From a virus: a DNA stretch of 35,488 nt. Positions 6,221-13,169 of this stretch are shown here, piece by piece. The notes under the pieces are model-generated. The model saw only the letters and a list, made by a program, of their open reading frames with translations, searched no databases and had not been told where the DNA came from. The DNA is taken from IMG/VR virus record IMGVR_UViG_3300036719_001048, positions 1 through 35,488 of that record, one strand, 5' to 3'. Numbering within the stretch: position 1 is the first letter of the stretch; each line of letters opens with the position of its first letter. The position numbers were made by a program, and so were the translations under genes.

Positions 6221-8422
6221 CTACATTTTCTCATACTGCCCATGCGCCACCCTCTTTACCACCCTTGCAAAGTCAGCCCTCCGAATCGCATTAAAAAACC
6301 TCTTAGGTTTAATATTGAATCTTAGGCAGAGCAAATCTACCTCCTTTGTTGTGAACTTTGGCGGTAGGTTATCAACTAACAGGCGAAGGTCTGCAGGAAG
6401 GCCGGATTCCGTTTCCGCACACAACTCACTAATTATCGATATAGTACTCTCCGCATAGTACCTGTATAAATTATATGCTTTGTTGACTATTTCCACCGTT
6501 ATAACGGGTTTTAGTGCATTTTGGCATATACTCACAACATGGCACATACGGGGGAAGTATGCGCTCATTTTAGCTTCAGCACCCATAATGTACTCCTCGG
6601 CCTTACCTGCCATACGCCTATTTGCATCCGCTAAATTCTGCCTGTGATACTTAGTGTATAGTGTTTTGGCTTCTGGTGTAATCTCAATCCGTATGGGCGC
6701 ACAATCTCCGGCTGCAAATTCTTTGTTAATGCGGTAAAGGTGTGTTATTAGTTCTTTCCACTCCTTACACATTTGCCGGCCACCGCTAAACGGGTCGGCA
6801 TCTTCATTCAGTTTTAAGTAATCGGATTTAATCATTAGGAAACGTGAAGCAAATCCCGACTTAATCTTATCGGCCCCGAATATGTGCGCCAACCGAGATG
6901 GCTGCGTACCCATCAAAAGGGATATGTTAAGTGATTTAACAACCCTTTCTTTCTCACGATCCGCTCTGATTTGTGTGTACCTGCCCCCGGTAAATGCTTG
7001 GGTGAAAAATGAAATGGCATCGTTATTCGCTTTGTGCGCCCCTGCATTGAGGATTGTTTCCGCTTCATCATGATATACACCCATGCCTGCCTCCTGGTCT
7101 TGCATTAGGGCTATGTAACCCTCGGTTGTGCCATCAACTGCAAATGGATGGAATCGTTTTGGTTTTGGTTTACCGAATGATTCCTTATTTACGTTGGCGG
7201 CTGCTTTCTCAAGTAGCCAGTTATCCATTGCTAATTTGTAGGCCGCATCTTCTGATTTTAGTAGGTCGGCCAACGGTTCCTCACACATAGCTTTAAATGC
7301 CGGAGTTTTACCCACCGATACCGGGGCAATCATAATTGCAAATACGATGTTTTTTACATTGTGAAAGTCGGATGAGTAGCAGTTACCTGCAAGCGATGAG
7401 ATAGTCCATATTCCGGCCGTTGCGAGAAACTCTGGGCATAGGCTCATTTCAGTAGCTACTTCGTGCAACGAATTGTTAATAAGTTGTGGAAAAATACTAT
7501 ACGGGTAACCCTGTTCTACGGGTTCGATTTCGAGCGCTTTAAGTACGGCATCCCAATCCCTACCGAGGTGATAGAACAGAATAAACGATGGAGGAAGGCA
7601 CCAGACAGGATACTGCTCTTTGTTATGCCAGTTGGGAAAGTTGCTCATGGATGCGCTGAATATCATCACCCTGCGAGCGTTGTAATATACCTTAGCGGAT
7701 ATGCCGGCCGAATCACTACCCTTGCGCCTGTAGGCTTGGAATTTGTCATTCTTGCCGTACTTGTAGCCCTGTATGGGTAGTAGGCCTATATCGGATAGTA
7801 TGGCATCGAATGAGTTGTCATCTATTGACTTGTCATATTCTGCCAACTGCGATTCATACCCTGCCGGGTAGCTGATTGCTTTCTTACTCGGATCGTACTT
7901 TGGCTTATACTCGTTAAAGTATTGTGAAACTTCTATAAGATAGTTGTATTCCGATTCGGTCAACTCCTGCACATCCTCCATACTTTGGTGAAATTCTGTA
8001 TAACCGGGTGTTGGAAATGTGTAAACTACAGGCCCATTTGAATACAGGGCAATTACCTCGTTACCCTCCGGCGATTCGGCAAGCGGTGTTTTGCTCGGTA
8101 GCGCTGCGTAGTTTAGCCATACGTGGTATCCGGCGTTGCGGGTTTGCTCTATGAATACCTTGCTAAAGATTTCGGGAGCCTCGTTAGTTATAATTGCCAT
8201 CCACTTACTGAATAGTTCTTTATCCTTAGTATTCTTAAGGTCAAAGTCTAAGCAGCCGTAGTTGTTGCCTGTGAGAATCATTAACCCATTATCAGTAGGG
8301 CGCAGGTGCAGGTCATCCGGATTAGACCAATTGCGATGCGATACGGGTTGCTTTGTTGCGCTATCCCATTGTATGGGGATGACCTTGAGGCCGAGTGATT
8401 GGTAATCGGTGTATTGGTGCAT
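6221..8422 (-). CDS. Primase-polymerase / DUF3987-type helicase fusion
   Basis: A 733-residue replication protein. The N-terminal part (about 1-210) is a prim-pol domain: YGCLDFDLK (55-63) with the catalytic D-x-D, and TRNAGYHVWL (94-103) with the conserved His. The C-terminal part (about 310-640) is a DUF3987-like P-loop ATPase: APVSVGKTP (366-374) as Walker A and VYHDEAE (449-455) as Walker B, then MGTQPSRLAHIFG as a sensor-like region. It should prime and unwind phage DNA. It is the last gene of the replication operon, followed by a hairpin and a strong terminator, and lies beside the iteron array. Confidence 0.9.
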   Translation of the reverse strand: MHQYTDYQSLGLKVIPIQWDSATKQPVSHRNWSNPDDLHLRPTDNGLMILTGNNYGCLDFDLKNTKDKELFSKWMAIITNEAPEIFSKVFIEQTRNAGYHVWLNYAALPSKTPLAESPEGNEVIALYSNGPVVYTFPTPGYTEFHQSMEDVQELTESEYNYLIEVSQYFNEYKPKYDPSKKAISYPAGYESQLAEYDKSIDDNSFDAILSDIGLLPIQGYKYGKNDKFQAYRRKGSDSAGISAKVYYNARRVMIFSASMSNFPNWHNKEQYPVWCLPPSFILFYHLGRDWDAVLKALEIEPVEQGYPYSIFPQLINNSLHEVATEMSLCPEFLATAGIWTISSLAGNCYSSDFHNVKNIVFAIMIAPVSVGKTPAFKAMCEEPLADLLKSEDAAYKLAMDNWLLEKAAANVNKESFGKPKPKRFHPFAVDGTTEGYIALMQDQEAGMGVYHDEAETILNAGAHKANNDAISFFTQAFTGGRYTQIRADREKERVVKSLNISLLMGTQPSRLAHIFGADKIKSGFASRFLMIKSDYLKLNEDADPFSGGRQMCKEWKELITHLYRINKEFAAGDCAPIRIEITPEAKTLYTKYHRQNLADANRRMAGKAEEYIMGAEAKMSAYFPRMCHVVSICQNALKPVITVEIVNKAYNLYRYYAESTISIISELCAETESGLPADLRLLVDNLPPKFTTKEVDLLCLRFNIKPKRFFNAIRRADFARVVKRVAHGQYEKM

Positions 8423-8434
8423 GGGTGGTGGTGG

Positions 8435-8860
8435 TTATAGGGTGTCAAATATAAGGAAGAATTCCTCTGGCGTATGCACAAACTCATAAATCCCCCCCGC
8501 TTGCCGTTCCCGTTGCTGCTCGGCAAGTTGTTCGGGGCGGGGTTTGTCTTTGCCTACTTTAATTTCTATCATAACTGATTTGCCTTTCACGGTAGCCGAA
8601 ATATCAGCCGTTCCCTTCCGTGTTGCGGATGGGATAAACTTCCCGTTAATCTGCCTACCCATAGTGTTAATACGTGTAGCCCTGTATCCCGACCAGTTAA
8701 GGAAGTTGATTATAAAGGTTGTCAGTCCATTGGATTTCGTAACTACAGGTGTAGGCGGCCCGGTGTAGAATCCATCCTTAACAAATGTTGGACTACGTTG
8801 ATTAACGTAATTGTAATGGGCGGTGTTATAGCGTATCTTCCAGAGGGGGGGTTGTTTCAT
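8435..8860 (-). CDS. VRR-NUC family nuclease
   Basis: From ATG at 8860 this is 141 residues. KGTADISAT (82-90) and VMIEIKVGKDKPRPEQ (96-111) are the core of the VRR-NUC/Holliday-junction resolvase-like fold: G-T-x-D, then E-x-K, then a Gln on the next helix (EQLAEQQR). Such proteins cut branched DNA in phage replication and recombination. A TTG upstream at 8893 would extend it, but the ATG is preferred. The start overlaps the methyltransferase end by 35 bases, and the primase follows 12 bases after the stop. Confidence 0.87.
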   Translation of the reverse strand: MKQPPLWKIRYNTAHYNYVNQRSPTFVKDGFYTGPPTPVVTKSNGLTTFIINFLNWSGYRATRINTMGRQINGKFIPSATRKGTADISATVKGKSVMIEIKVGKDKPRPEQLAEQQRERQAGGIYEFVHTPEEFFLIFDTL

Positions 8861-9857
8861 ATTGCTGAATTGCTTTAAATATTTGTAATACAACTTGGGG
8901 TACTATTGCGTTTCCAGCGGCTTTGATTGATTCGTTTCGCCACTTAGAAAAGGTAATGTTGTCCAATTGGGAGGAAAGCCCATCATTTCGAGAACAAATA
9001 GGGGATTGAGTTGGGAAGTTTTGCCAATATCTTGGGTTTTCATTAGTTCTCCTATCAACGATGAACGATTTAATTGACTTTCCGGAAATGTTGCATTTTT
9101 GCCCTCGTTTACTGTCGGTGTCGGCAACATCCCCATACTCATTGCCCGTGTCAGCGTTACCGAGTGCATTGAACCCTCCTTCACCTGGCTGCTCTTCATC
9201 GTTGCCGTTGCGTTGGTTGAGTCCATTGCCGTTGGGGTGGGGAGTAAGCCGTTCATTTTTACTGATGTTGTCAAGTCCGTTTGTTTTTTCTTTCCGTTTT
9301 GGTCTCTCCAGTAATTCCCCTCCCAAGTCCATCCCTCTTTCGGTTCGTAATCCATTTGCATACAGCTTGGAGTAGGCAACAAACCAAACCCTATCTCTTC
9401 GGTGGGGGCAAGAGCCGACACCTGCAGCTGGCAGTACATACGGCCATACTTCGTACCCCGCAGCTTCCAAGTCAGCTTGCACCTCGTGGAATACCAATCC
9501 CCCTGACCAATTAACAAGGCCGAGAACGTTCTCGCCCACAACCCAACGTGGTTGAATTTCTCTAATTGCTCGCAGCATACTCGGCCAGAGATGTCGCTCA
9601 TCTTCTTTTCCTTTTCGTTTTCCGGCACTTGAGTACGGTTGGCACGGAAAACCACCCGTGAGTATGGCAATTTTTCCTCGGTGAATAGTGAAGTCTGTTT
9701 TAGTGATGTCATGATATGAAATTGATTGTGGCCAATAATGATGTAATACTTTTTTACCAAACTCATTCCATTCGCAATGGAATACGTTTTCCCAACCCAT
9801 CCATTCAGCAGCTAAGTCAAAGCCGCCTATGCCGGAGAATAATGATCCGTGGGTCAT
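8826..9857 (-). CDS. DNA (cytosine-5) methyltransferase
   Basis: A 343-residue C5 methyltransferase with all key motifs in order: I LFSGIGGFDLA (6-16), IV GGFPCQPYS (68-76, catalytic Cys72), VI VGENVLG (108-114), VIII HRRDRVW (152-158) and X GNAIVPQ (about 315-321). The target-recognition region (about 165-305) is poor in hydrophobic residues and has ADTD-type repeats (GNADTGNEYGD, DVADTDSKRG). It would methylate phage DNA against host restriction; no matching endonuclease is seen. Most of the gene is also open in the +1 frame, encoding another protein-like sequence. Start overlaps the previous stop (ATGA). Confidence 0.95.
   Translation of the reverse strand: MTHGSLFSGIGGFDLAAEWMGWENVFHCEWNEFGKKVLHHYWPQSISYHDITKTDFTIHRGKIAILTGGFPCQPYSSAGKRKGKEDERHLWPSMLRAIREIQPRWVVGENVLGLVNWSGGLVFHEVQADLEAAGYEVWPYVLPAAGVGSCPHRRDRVWFVAYSKLYANGLRTERGMDLGGELLERPKRKEKTNGLDNISKNERLTPHPNGNGLNQRNGNDEEQPGEGGFNALGNADTGNEYGDVADTDSKRGQKCNISGKSIKSFIVDRRTNENPRYWQNFPTQSPICSRNDGLSSQLDNITFSKWRNESIKAAGNAIVPQVVLQIFKAIQQYETTPPLEDTL
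8903..9712 (-). CDS. Overlapping-frame protein inside the methyltransferase gene (LLPTP-repeat protein)
   Basis: In the +1 frame relative to the cytosine methyltransferase, ATG at 9712 opens 269 codons starting MTSLKQTSLFTEEK (the frame is open to an earlier ATG at 9766). The product looks like a real protein: SGRVCCEQLEKFNHVGLW, then GWYS-like DWYSTRCKLTWKLRGTKY, three repeats LLPTPSCM, LLPTPTAMD and MLPTPTVNE, and an end with SQLNPLFVLEMMGFPPNW and SKPLETQ. I recall this pattern from phage and Bacteroidota proteins linked to cytosine methylases. Each LPTP repeat lies opposite a repeated short motif of the methylase frame (VAYS, LTPHPNG, VADTDS). Function unknown; it could assist or modify the methylase, or be an antirestriction factor. 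Confidence 0.62.
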   Translation of the reverse strand: MTSLKQTSLFTEEKLPYSRVVFRANRTQVPENEKEKKMSDISGRVCCEQLEKFNHVGLWARTFSALLIGQGDWYSTRCKLTWKLRGTKYGRMYCQLQVSALAPTEEIGFGLLPTPSCMQMDYEPKEGWTWEGNYWRDQNGKKKQTDLTTSVKMNGLLPTPTAMDSTNATATMKSSQVKEGSMHSVTLTRAMSMGMLPTPTVNEGKNATFPESQLNRSSLIGELMKTQDIGKTSQLNPLFVLEMMGFPPNWTTLPFLSGETNQSKPLETQ

Positions 9858-10048
9858 AGTAATGAATTTTTATTCTTATCAAGATTAGTTAACTGCTTCC
9901 CCACCTTATTCGGCAAAGGATAAATCCGTTCAAATTCCTTATTCGGCATCCATCGGTTATTAACCCAATGGTAGAGTACCCCGTTGCGGATTGTGGCGGT
10001 GGTGTTTAGCCGGAAGTATTTTCTTTCAATGTATTGGTGGATGGTCAT
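9854..10048 (-). CDS. Hypothetical protein, 64 aa
   Basis: A 64-residue basic protein starting MTIHQYIERKYFRLNTTATI, with a Trp-containing strand (LYHWVNNRWMPNKEF) and Lys/Asn-rich tail. Its stop overlaps the methyltransferase start (ATGA), so both are probably translated together. No motif is recognised; small size and charge would allow nucleic-acid or protein binding, but this is only a guess. Confidence 0.7.
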   Translation of the reverse strand: MTIHQYIERKYFRLNTTATIRNGVLYHWVNNRWMPNKEFERIYPLPNKVGKQLTNLDKNKNSLL

Positions 10049-10093
10049 GGTTTGTGGTTAAGGGAGGGGTTGATTTGTCCCCTCCCTGGTGAG

Positions 10094-10384
10094 TTAAAAG
10101 GGTAATCCTGAATCTTCAGTAGCAGCCTGCGCAGGTGCTGCATCTTTCTTCGGTGCAAGTGTAACCTTGTTATCAGTCCATACTACCGCACCATTTCCAA
10201 AGTAGGTTTTACTTTCTTTAGCTTCCCTTTGCTCCTTTGTCTGCGAAAGGTAAAGAGATACATTCTGATTGTAGGCATTCGCTTCATCGTTTACTGCGAT
10301 GGTGAAGGCTACTCCTTTGTCTGCGTATGCAAGCAGTTGTTCAAGTTTCGCCTTTGTGATGTAGGCGTTGATAAGTGTTGCCAT
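10094..10384 (-). CDS. Single-stranded DNA-binding-like protein
   Basis: A 96-residue protein with a compact N-terminal domain (MATLINAYITKAKLEQLL, then strands AFTIAVND and NVSLYLSQ), a Lys/Ala/Pro-rich linker and the tail EDSGLPF. An acidic tail ending in PF is the classic partner-binding tip of single-stranded DNA-binding proteins. The fold itself cannot be proved from sequence. Its place in an operon with a Sak4-like ATPase, nuclease and primase fits, since Sak4-type recombinases work with an SSB. Confidence 0.65.
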   Translation of the reverse strand: MATLINAYITKAKLEQLLAYADKGVAFTIAVNDEANAYNQNVSLYLSQTKEQREAKESKTYFGNGAVVWTDNKVTLAPKKDAAPAQAATEDSGLPF

Positions 10385-10422
10385 TGATTCGCTGGGTATT
10401 CAGAGCCAGTGTGATTAAGAGT

Positions 10423-11160
10423 TTAGTAGCGGAGATTAACTTTCTCTCTTCTACGATAATTATAAATTTCCTCAATCAGTGAGATGTATTGAGTTATGTC
10501 ATTGCAATTTACAAGTGCAGTTGGTTGGCATTTTAACTTTTGCAAGAATTCTGTAAATTCAAAGTTTGGATTTTTAAATAATGAAATCATTGTATTTATA
10601 AATGACCTTCTTTTGAATCCATCATAATAAGGCTCAACTAAAAATATCTTTTCAATAGTCTTACAAGCATCATCATAGCTTTGAATAGTAAAAAGACCAG
10701 AGTAAAATATTTTAGTCATATTTGAACTAAATAACCCTCCAGATAGTAAATTCATACATTCATTATGACCAATGTTATAAGTTTCTTTAAACTCCTTATA
10801 CTTTAGGTAGTCTTTGTATCCCAATTTACAATATCCTTCCAAATAATCATCAGCATTCCACGTTTTTGTGGTAGCGTTAAAAATATGAACCTCAGCTAAT
10901 CCATATCCTTTACATACAATGTAATTTAAAGGTAGGTTAAGTTCCTCAATAACATGAAATCTGTGCTGCCCGTCAATAATCTCGTATTTTTCATTTACGA
11001 TAATAACAGTGAACAAATAATTTTGAGCCATTGATTTTTTTAACCTGTTAATGTGCAATAGGTTTTTGTTCCTGTTGCCATCAATAGGCTTAAACATGAA
11101 GTAATCTTGTGTAGTGTGAACTTGGTAATCTTTTACCATTGGTTCTTTCAGATATGTCAT
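10423..11160 (-). CDS. ParB/Srx-type N-terminal domain protein
   Basis: A 245-residue protein. IIDGQHRFHV (61-70) is the hallmark of ParB/sulfiredoxin-like domains (D-G-x-H-R), after a strand LFTVIIVNEKYE. The C-terminal two thirds is helical, rich in Tyr, Phe and Asn, without a clear ParB DNA-binding HTH. The gene is noticeably more AT-rich than its neighbours, suggesting recent acquisition. ParB-like phage proteins can be nucleases, transcription regulators or CTP-binding factors; which applies here is open. A tRNA-like sequence lies immediately upstream. Confidence 0.75.
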   Translation of the reverse strand: MTYLKEPMVKDYQVHTTQDYFMFKPIDGNRNKNLLHINRLKKSMAQNYLFTVIIVNEKYEIIDGQHRFHVIEELNLPLNYIVCKGYGLAEVHIFNATTKTWNADDYLEGYCKLGYKDYLKYKEFKETYNIGHNECMNLLSGGLFSSNMTKIFYSGLFTIQSYDDACKTIEKIFLVEPYYDGFKRRSFINTMISLFKNPNFEFTEFLQKLKCQPTALVNCNDITQYISLIEEIYNYRRREKVNLRY

Positions 11161-11196
11161 AAAATTACTGGGTATCGGTTGCCAGTGCCGTTTAGA

Positions 11197-11287
11197 GCCA
11201 TGTACGGGACTCGAACCCGTATCTCTCCGCTACAATGCGAAGGCGTTATCCCAAGTCGGTATTCATTCCCGATTACGCTAACATGGC
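11197..11287 (-). tRNA. tRNA-like gene, atypical (possibly Thr-UGU)
   Basis: On the minus strand GCCATGT (11287-11281) pairs perfectly with ACATGGC (11203-11197), and ACGGG-TTCGAGT-CCCGT is a perfect T arm. The anticodon arm reads CTTCGC-ATTGTA-GCGGAG, with only 6 unpaired bases if all pairs form; TGT would be the anticodon. The D region is far too long: GCGT and ACGC enclose about 28 bases. The total is 91 nt and the 3' end is TCTA, not CCA. It is therefore a degenerate tRNA, one with an insertion, or a tRNA mimic. Confidence 0.6.
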
Positions 11288-11295
11288 TGCCGTGC

Positions 11296-11760
11296 TTATT
11301 TAAGGGTTACCGCTACCGATGTGGTAGAAGTTTTCGCAGGTGGATAATGTGTTTCTACATTGCCTGATTCGGTGTCAACCATTGACAAACCTGCTGCCGG
11401 CAGTCCTTTGTGGTAGGTTTCGTATGCTTTTATTTGGGCTTCGATTGCCTTTTGCTGATCGTATAACGCTGCCAGTTCACTATTCCCACACCCCGTATAA
11501 TCATACTTCACCCCAACCTCCCGAATATCAACCTTCGCATTGTGATACTGAAAGGACTTGCCATGCTTTTCAGCATCATCCAGTACGATAGCCTTGTACG
11601 CAGGCATTGAGGTCAGTTGCTTTACTACTTCTTCGATGCACTTCATTCGGATGTGCAACTCCATAGGGTTAATTCTGCCCTCTAATACTTCTTGGAAGAT
11701 TTCACGTACAACGGCAGTACGCTCTTCTTTTGTAGTGTGGTTAAATTTAATCAGTTCCAT
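11296..11760 (-). CDS. Hypothetical recombination-operon protein, 154 aa
   Basis: A 154-residue, largely helical protein starting MELIKFNHTTKEERTAVVRE, with charged amphipathic helices (EIFQEVLEGRINPMELHIRMKC and a later QQKAIEAQIKAYETY, quoted in part) that suggest a coiled coil, and a low-complexity tail TSTTSVAV. It follows the Sak4-like ATPase with a 14-base overlap. This kind of companion is frequent in Bacteroidota phage recombination operons, but no function can be assigned from the sequence. Confidence 0.8.
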   Translation of the reverse strand: MELIKFNHTTKEERTAVVREIFQEVLEGRINPMELHIRMKCIEEVVKQLTSMPAYKAIVLDDAEKHGKSFQYHNAKVDIREVGVKYDYTGCGNSELAALYDQQKAIEAQIKAYETYHKGLPAAGLSMVDTESGNVETHYPPAKTSTTSVAVTLK

Positions 11761-12712
11761 TGTCGGTAGTGTTTAAAAGGTTAAAGGTATTTTGTTGTGC
11801 TTCGGTTAATTGGCATTCAGTTTTAATCCAATCGTAAACGGTTACGGTTGATCCTTTGATACATTCGCCATCTTGAATTTTAACGATAGCGGATTGGAAT
11901 TGCTCATCTGTTAGGATGCGTTTGGTTTTCCAAGTATTGGCAGCAATATCGTATATGCTGCCATTGAGATTATCAATAACATGATGATGCGCTACTGATT
12001 CCATTGGTTTTGGTGCGGCATCTATTACACCTGTTTCACACCAATCCTTTATCATCTTACCTGTTTTCTCGGTAATAATAAAAGCATCCTTACCCTCAAA
12101 CAGATTCGTTCTATCCTTACTTGCAACCGCTAAATGAGTATCTCTATCAATGGTTAGCGATACGGTTAACTCATACTCCCATCCATCACGTTGTATATCC
12201 TTCATCCCTACTTTGTGTACCTTCTTACCTTCCCCCATTACGGTTTCCATCTTTGAGCGTGTGCAGGTAATAACGTGTAAAGGTGCATGAAGTACCTTAG
12301 AAACAAAGGCATCATGTCGGGGAGTAGTTTCGCTCCACGCTGCCCATGTGTTGCCCTTATATTTCAGTTGTGCTAACTTATCATTGATTTCTAAGCATCC
12401 ACCCGAACCGCTCCATTCGTGAGTAGATGAATCAATGATTATACATTTAATACCTGCCTGTATTACTACATCAATAGCCTGGATGTAGCGTTCAGGTGTA
12501 AATGGCGGTTCAAGTTGGATTGTGTTGAACTCACCTAAATGTGAATACAGCGATGCGCTGCCATTCTCCGTATCAAGTACGGCAATATCTTCCCAGTTAC
12601 CTACAAGACCTTTAGCCAGTAGTAATGCGGAATACGTTTTCCCTGCACCGCTTGGGGCTGACAGGTTTAGTCGGAGCATTGTTTGCTTCCGTTGTGCTTT
12701 TTGTAAATTCAT
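11747..12712 (-). CDS. RecA-like P-loop ATPase (Sak4/AAA_24 type)
   Basis: A 321-residue NTPase. Walker A is APSGAGKTYS (19-28), followed by VLDTENGSA (45-53), a strand-2 acidic site, and Walker B CIIIDSSTHEW (90-100). The order fits Sak4-like phage recombinases, which promote single-strand annealing with an SSB; an SSB-like gene lies downstream. The C-terminal 90 residues are a separate region containing YDIAANTW, whose DNA is identical over 24 bases to part of the Kelch-like gene. It is the first gene of the leftward operon and begins about 13 bases after the predicted transcription start. Confidence 0.85.
   Translation of the reverse strand: MNLQKAQRKQTMLRLNLSAPSGAGKTYSALLLAKGLVGNWEDIAVLDTENGSASLYSHLGEFNTIQLEPPFTPERYIQAIDVVIQAGIKCIIIDSSTHEWSGSGGCLEINDKLAQLKYKGNTWAAWSETTPRHDAFVSKVLHAPLHVITCTRSKMETVMGEGKKVHKVGMKDIQRDGWEYELTVSLTIDRDTHLAVASKDRTNLFEGKDAFIITEKTGKMIKDWCETGVIDAAPKPMESVAHHHVIDNLNGSIYDIAANTWKTKRILTDEQFQSAIVKIQDGECIKGSTVTVYDWIKTECQLTEAQQNTFNLLNTTDNGTD
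11930..11953. repeat. 24-base segment shared with the Kelch-like gene (copy 1)
   Basis: These 24 bases are identical, in the same orientation and reading frame, to 17020-17043. In both places the minus strand encodes YDIAANTW. The surrounding genes are unrelated in function (ATPase versus beta-propeller). Confidence 0.85.
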
Positions 12713-12731
12713 GTGTTTTTGATTTAGGACT

Positions 12732-12763
12732 CAAAGATTGCAAATAGTTTTGATACTACCAAA
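12732..12763 (-). promoter_or_regulatory. Leftward early promoter
   Basis: Minus strand TTTG (12763-12760), 20-base spacer, AATCTTTG (12739-12732): one mismatch to TAnnTTTG. Predicted start near 12725, just before the Sak4-like ATG at 12712. Its upstream half overlaps the rightward promoter, so both cannot be occupied at once. Confidence 0.55.
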
Positions 12764-12780
12764 ATTATTTTGTAGGTTTG
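12749..12780 (+). promoter_or_regulatory. Rightward early promoter
   Basis: TTTG (12749-12752), 20-base spacer, TAGGTTTG (12773-12780): a full match to the Bacteroidota -33/-7 pattern. Predicted start near 12786, about 13 bases before the ATG of the small HTH gene at 12799. It overlaps the leftward promoter by 15 bases. Confidence 0.78.
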
Positions 12781-12798
12781 TAAAAATATATTTTAATT

Positions 12799-12975
12799 AT
12801 GAATCTACACACAATCCTACAAGACAAGATGCTAAACCTTACAGAAATTGAGCGTAAAGCGGGCATCCGTAAACTGAAATTACATGAATTTCGCAATGGT
12901 AAGTCGCAAATTACAGAAGATGAATCATTGAAAATCAAAGAGATACTAAAAGAATTGAAAAAAAGTATAAAATAA
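12799..12975 (+). CDS. Small helix-turn-helix-like protein, 58 aa
   Basis: A 58-residue basic, all-helical protein (MNLHTILQDKMLNLTEIERK start). Helices LNLTEIERKAG-IRKLKLHEFRNGK and ITEDESLKIKEILKELK resemble a Cro/XRE-like domain: short first helix, helix-turn-helix with an R-N-G-K turn, then a C-terminal helix. It follows a perfect promoter in the divergent control region and is the natural candidate for the factor that sets the balance between the two overlapping promoters (inference). Confidence 0.75.
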   Translation: MNLHTILQDKMLNLTEIERKAGIRKLKLHEFRNGKSQITEDESLKIKEILKELKKSIK

Positions 12976-12976
12976 A

Positions 12977-13009
12977 TTTGGGTGGTATTGGAATAGAATT
13001 CTATCTTTG
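12977..13009 (+). promoter_or_regulatory. Second rightward promoter, probably giving a nearly leaderless mRNA
   Basis: TTTG (12977-12980), 21-base spacer, TATCTTTG (13002-13009) match the Bacteroidota pattern fully. The transcription start would fall about 13014-13016, practically on the ATG at 13015. The -33 box begins 2 bases after the HTH gene's stop. Confidence 0.72.
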
Positions 13010-13014
13010 ATCTC

Positions 13015-13158
13015 ATGAACACCTACCTCATCTACTTCAACAACATCCTGCGAGATATTATACTTGCACAAAGTTTGCACGATGCAAAGAAGCAATGCGT
13101 AAGGATTAGGAGGGATAACAAATACACCGGAGTTTTAACTATTCATTCATTATATTAA
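13015..13158 (+). CDS. Small hypothetical protein, 47 aa
   Basis: ATG at 13015 gives 47 residues to TAA at 13156-13158. The sequence starts MNTYLIYFNNILRDIILAQ and continues with Lys/Arg-rich stretches (KKQCVRIRRDNK) and a short strand YTGVLTIHSLY. It looks like a small basic alpha/beta protein. It starts directly at the predicted transcript end of the promoter at 12977-13009 and ends 11 bases before the next gene. Function unknown. Confidence 0.6.
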   Translation: MNTYLIYFNNILRDIILAQSLHDAKKQCVRIRRDNKYTGVLTIHSLY

Positions 13159-13169
13159 ACCAACCAACC

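Noticed and set aside
7463-7780. 105-codon plus-strand frame opposite the primase-helicase
   Set aside because: No promoter or neighbours on that strand and the product has no protein-like pattern; the minus-strand gene is clear.
8446-8453. TATATTTG box on the minus strand before the primase-helicase start
   Set aside because: It matches TAnnTTTG but lies in the coding end of the nuclease gene and lacks a TTTG at 19-21 bases; probably chance.
12765-13022. 85-codon minus-strand frame covering the small HTH gene
   Set aside because: It would run through both early promoters and is opposite to a gene with a perfect promoter and HTH pattern.
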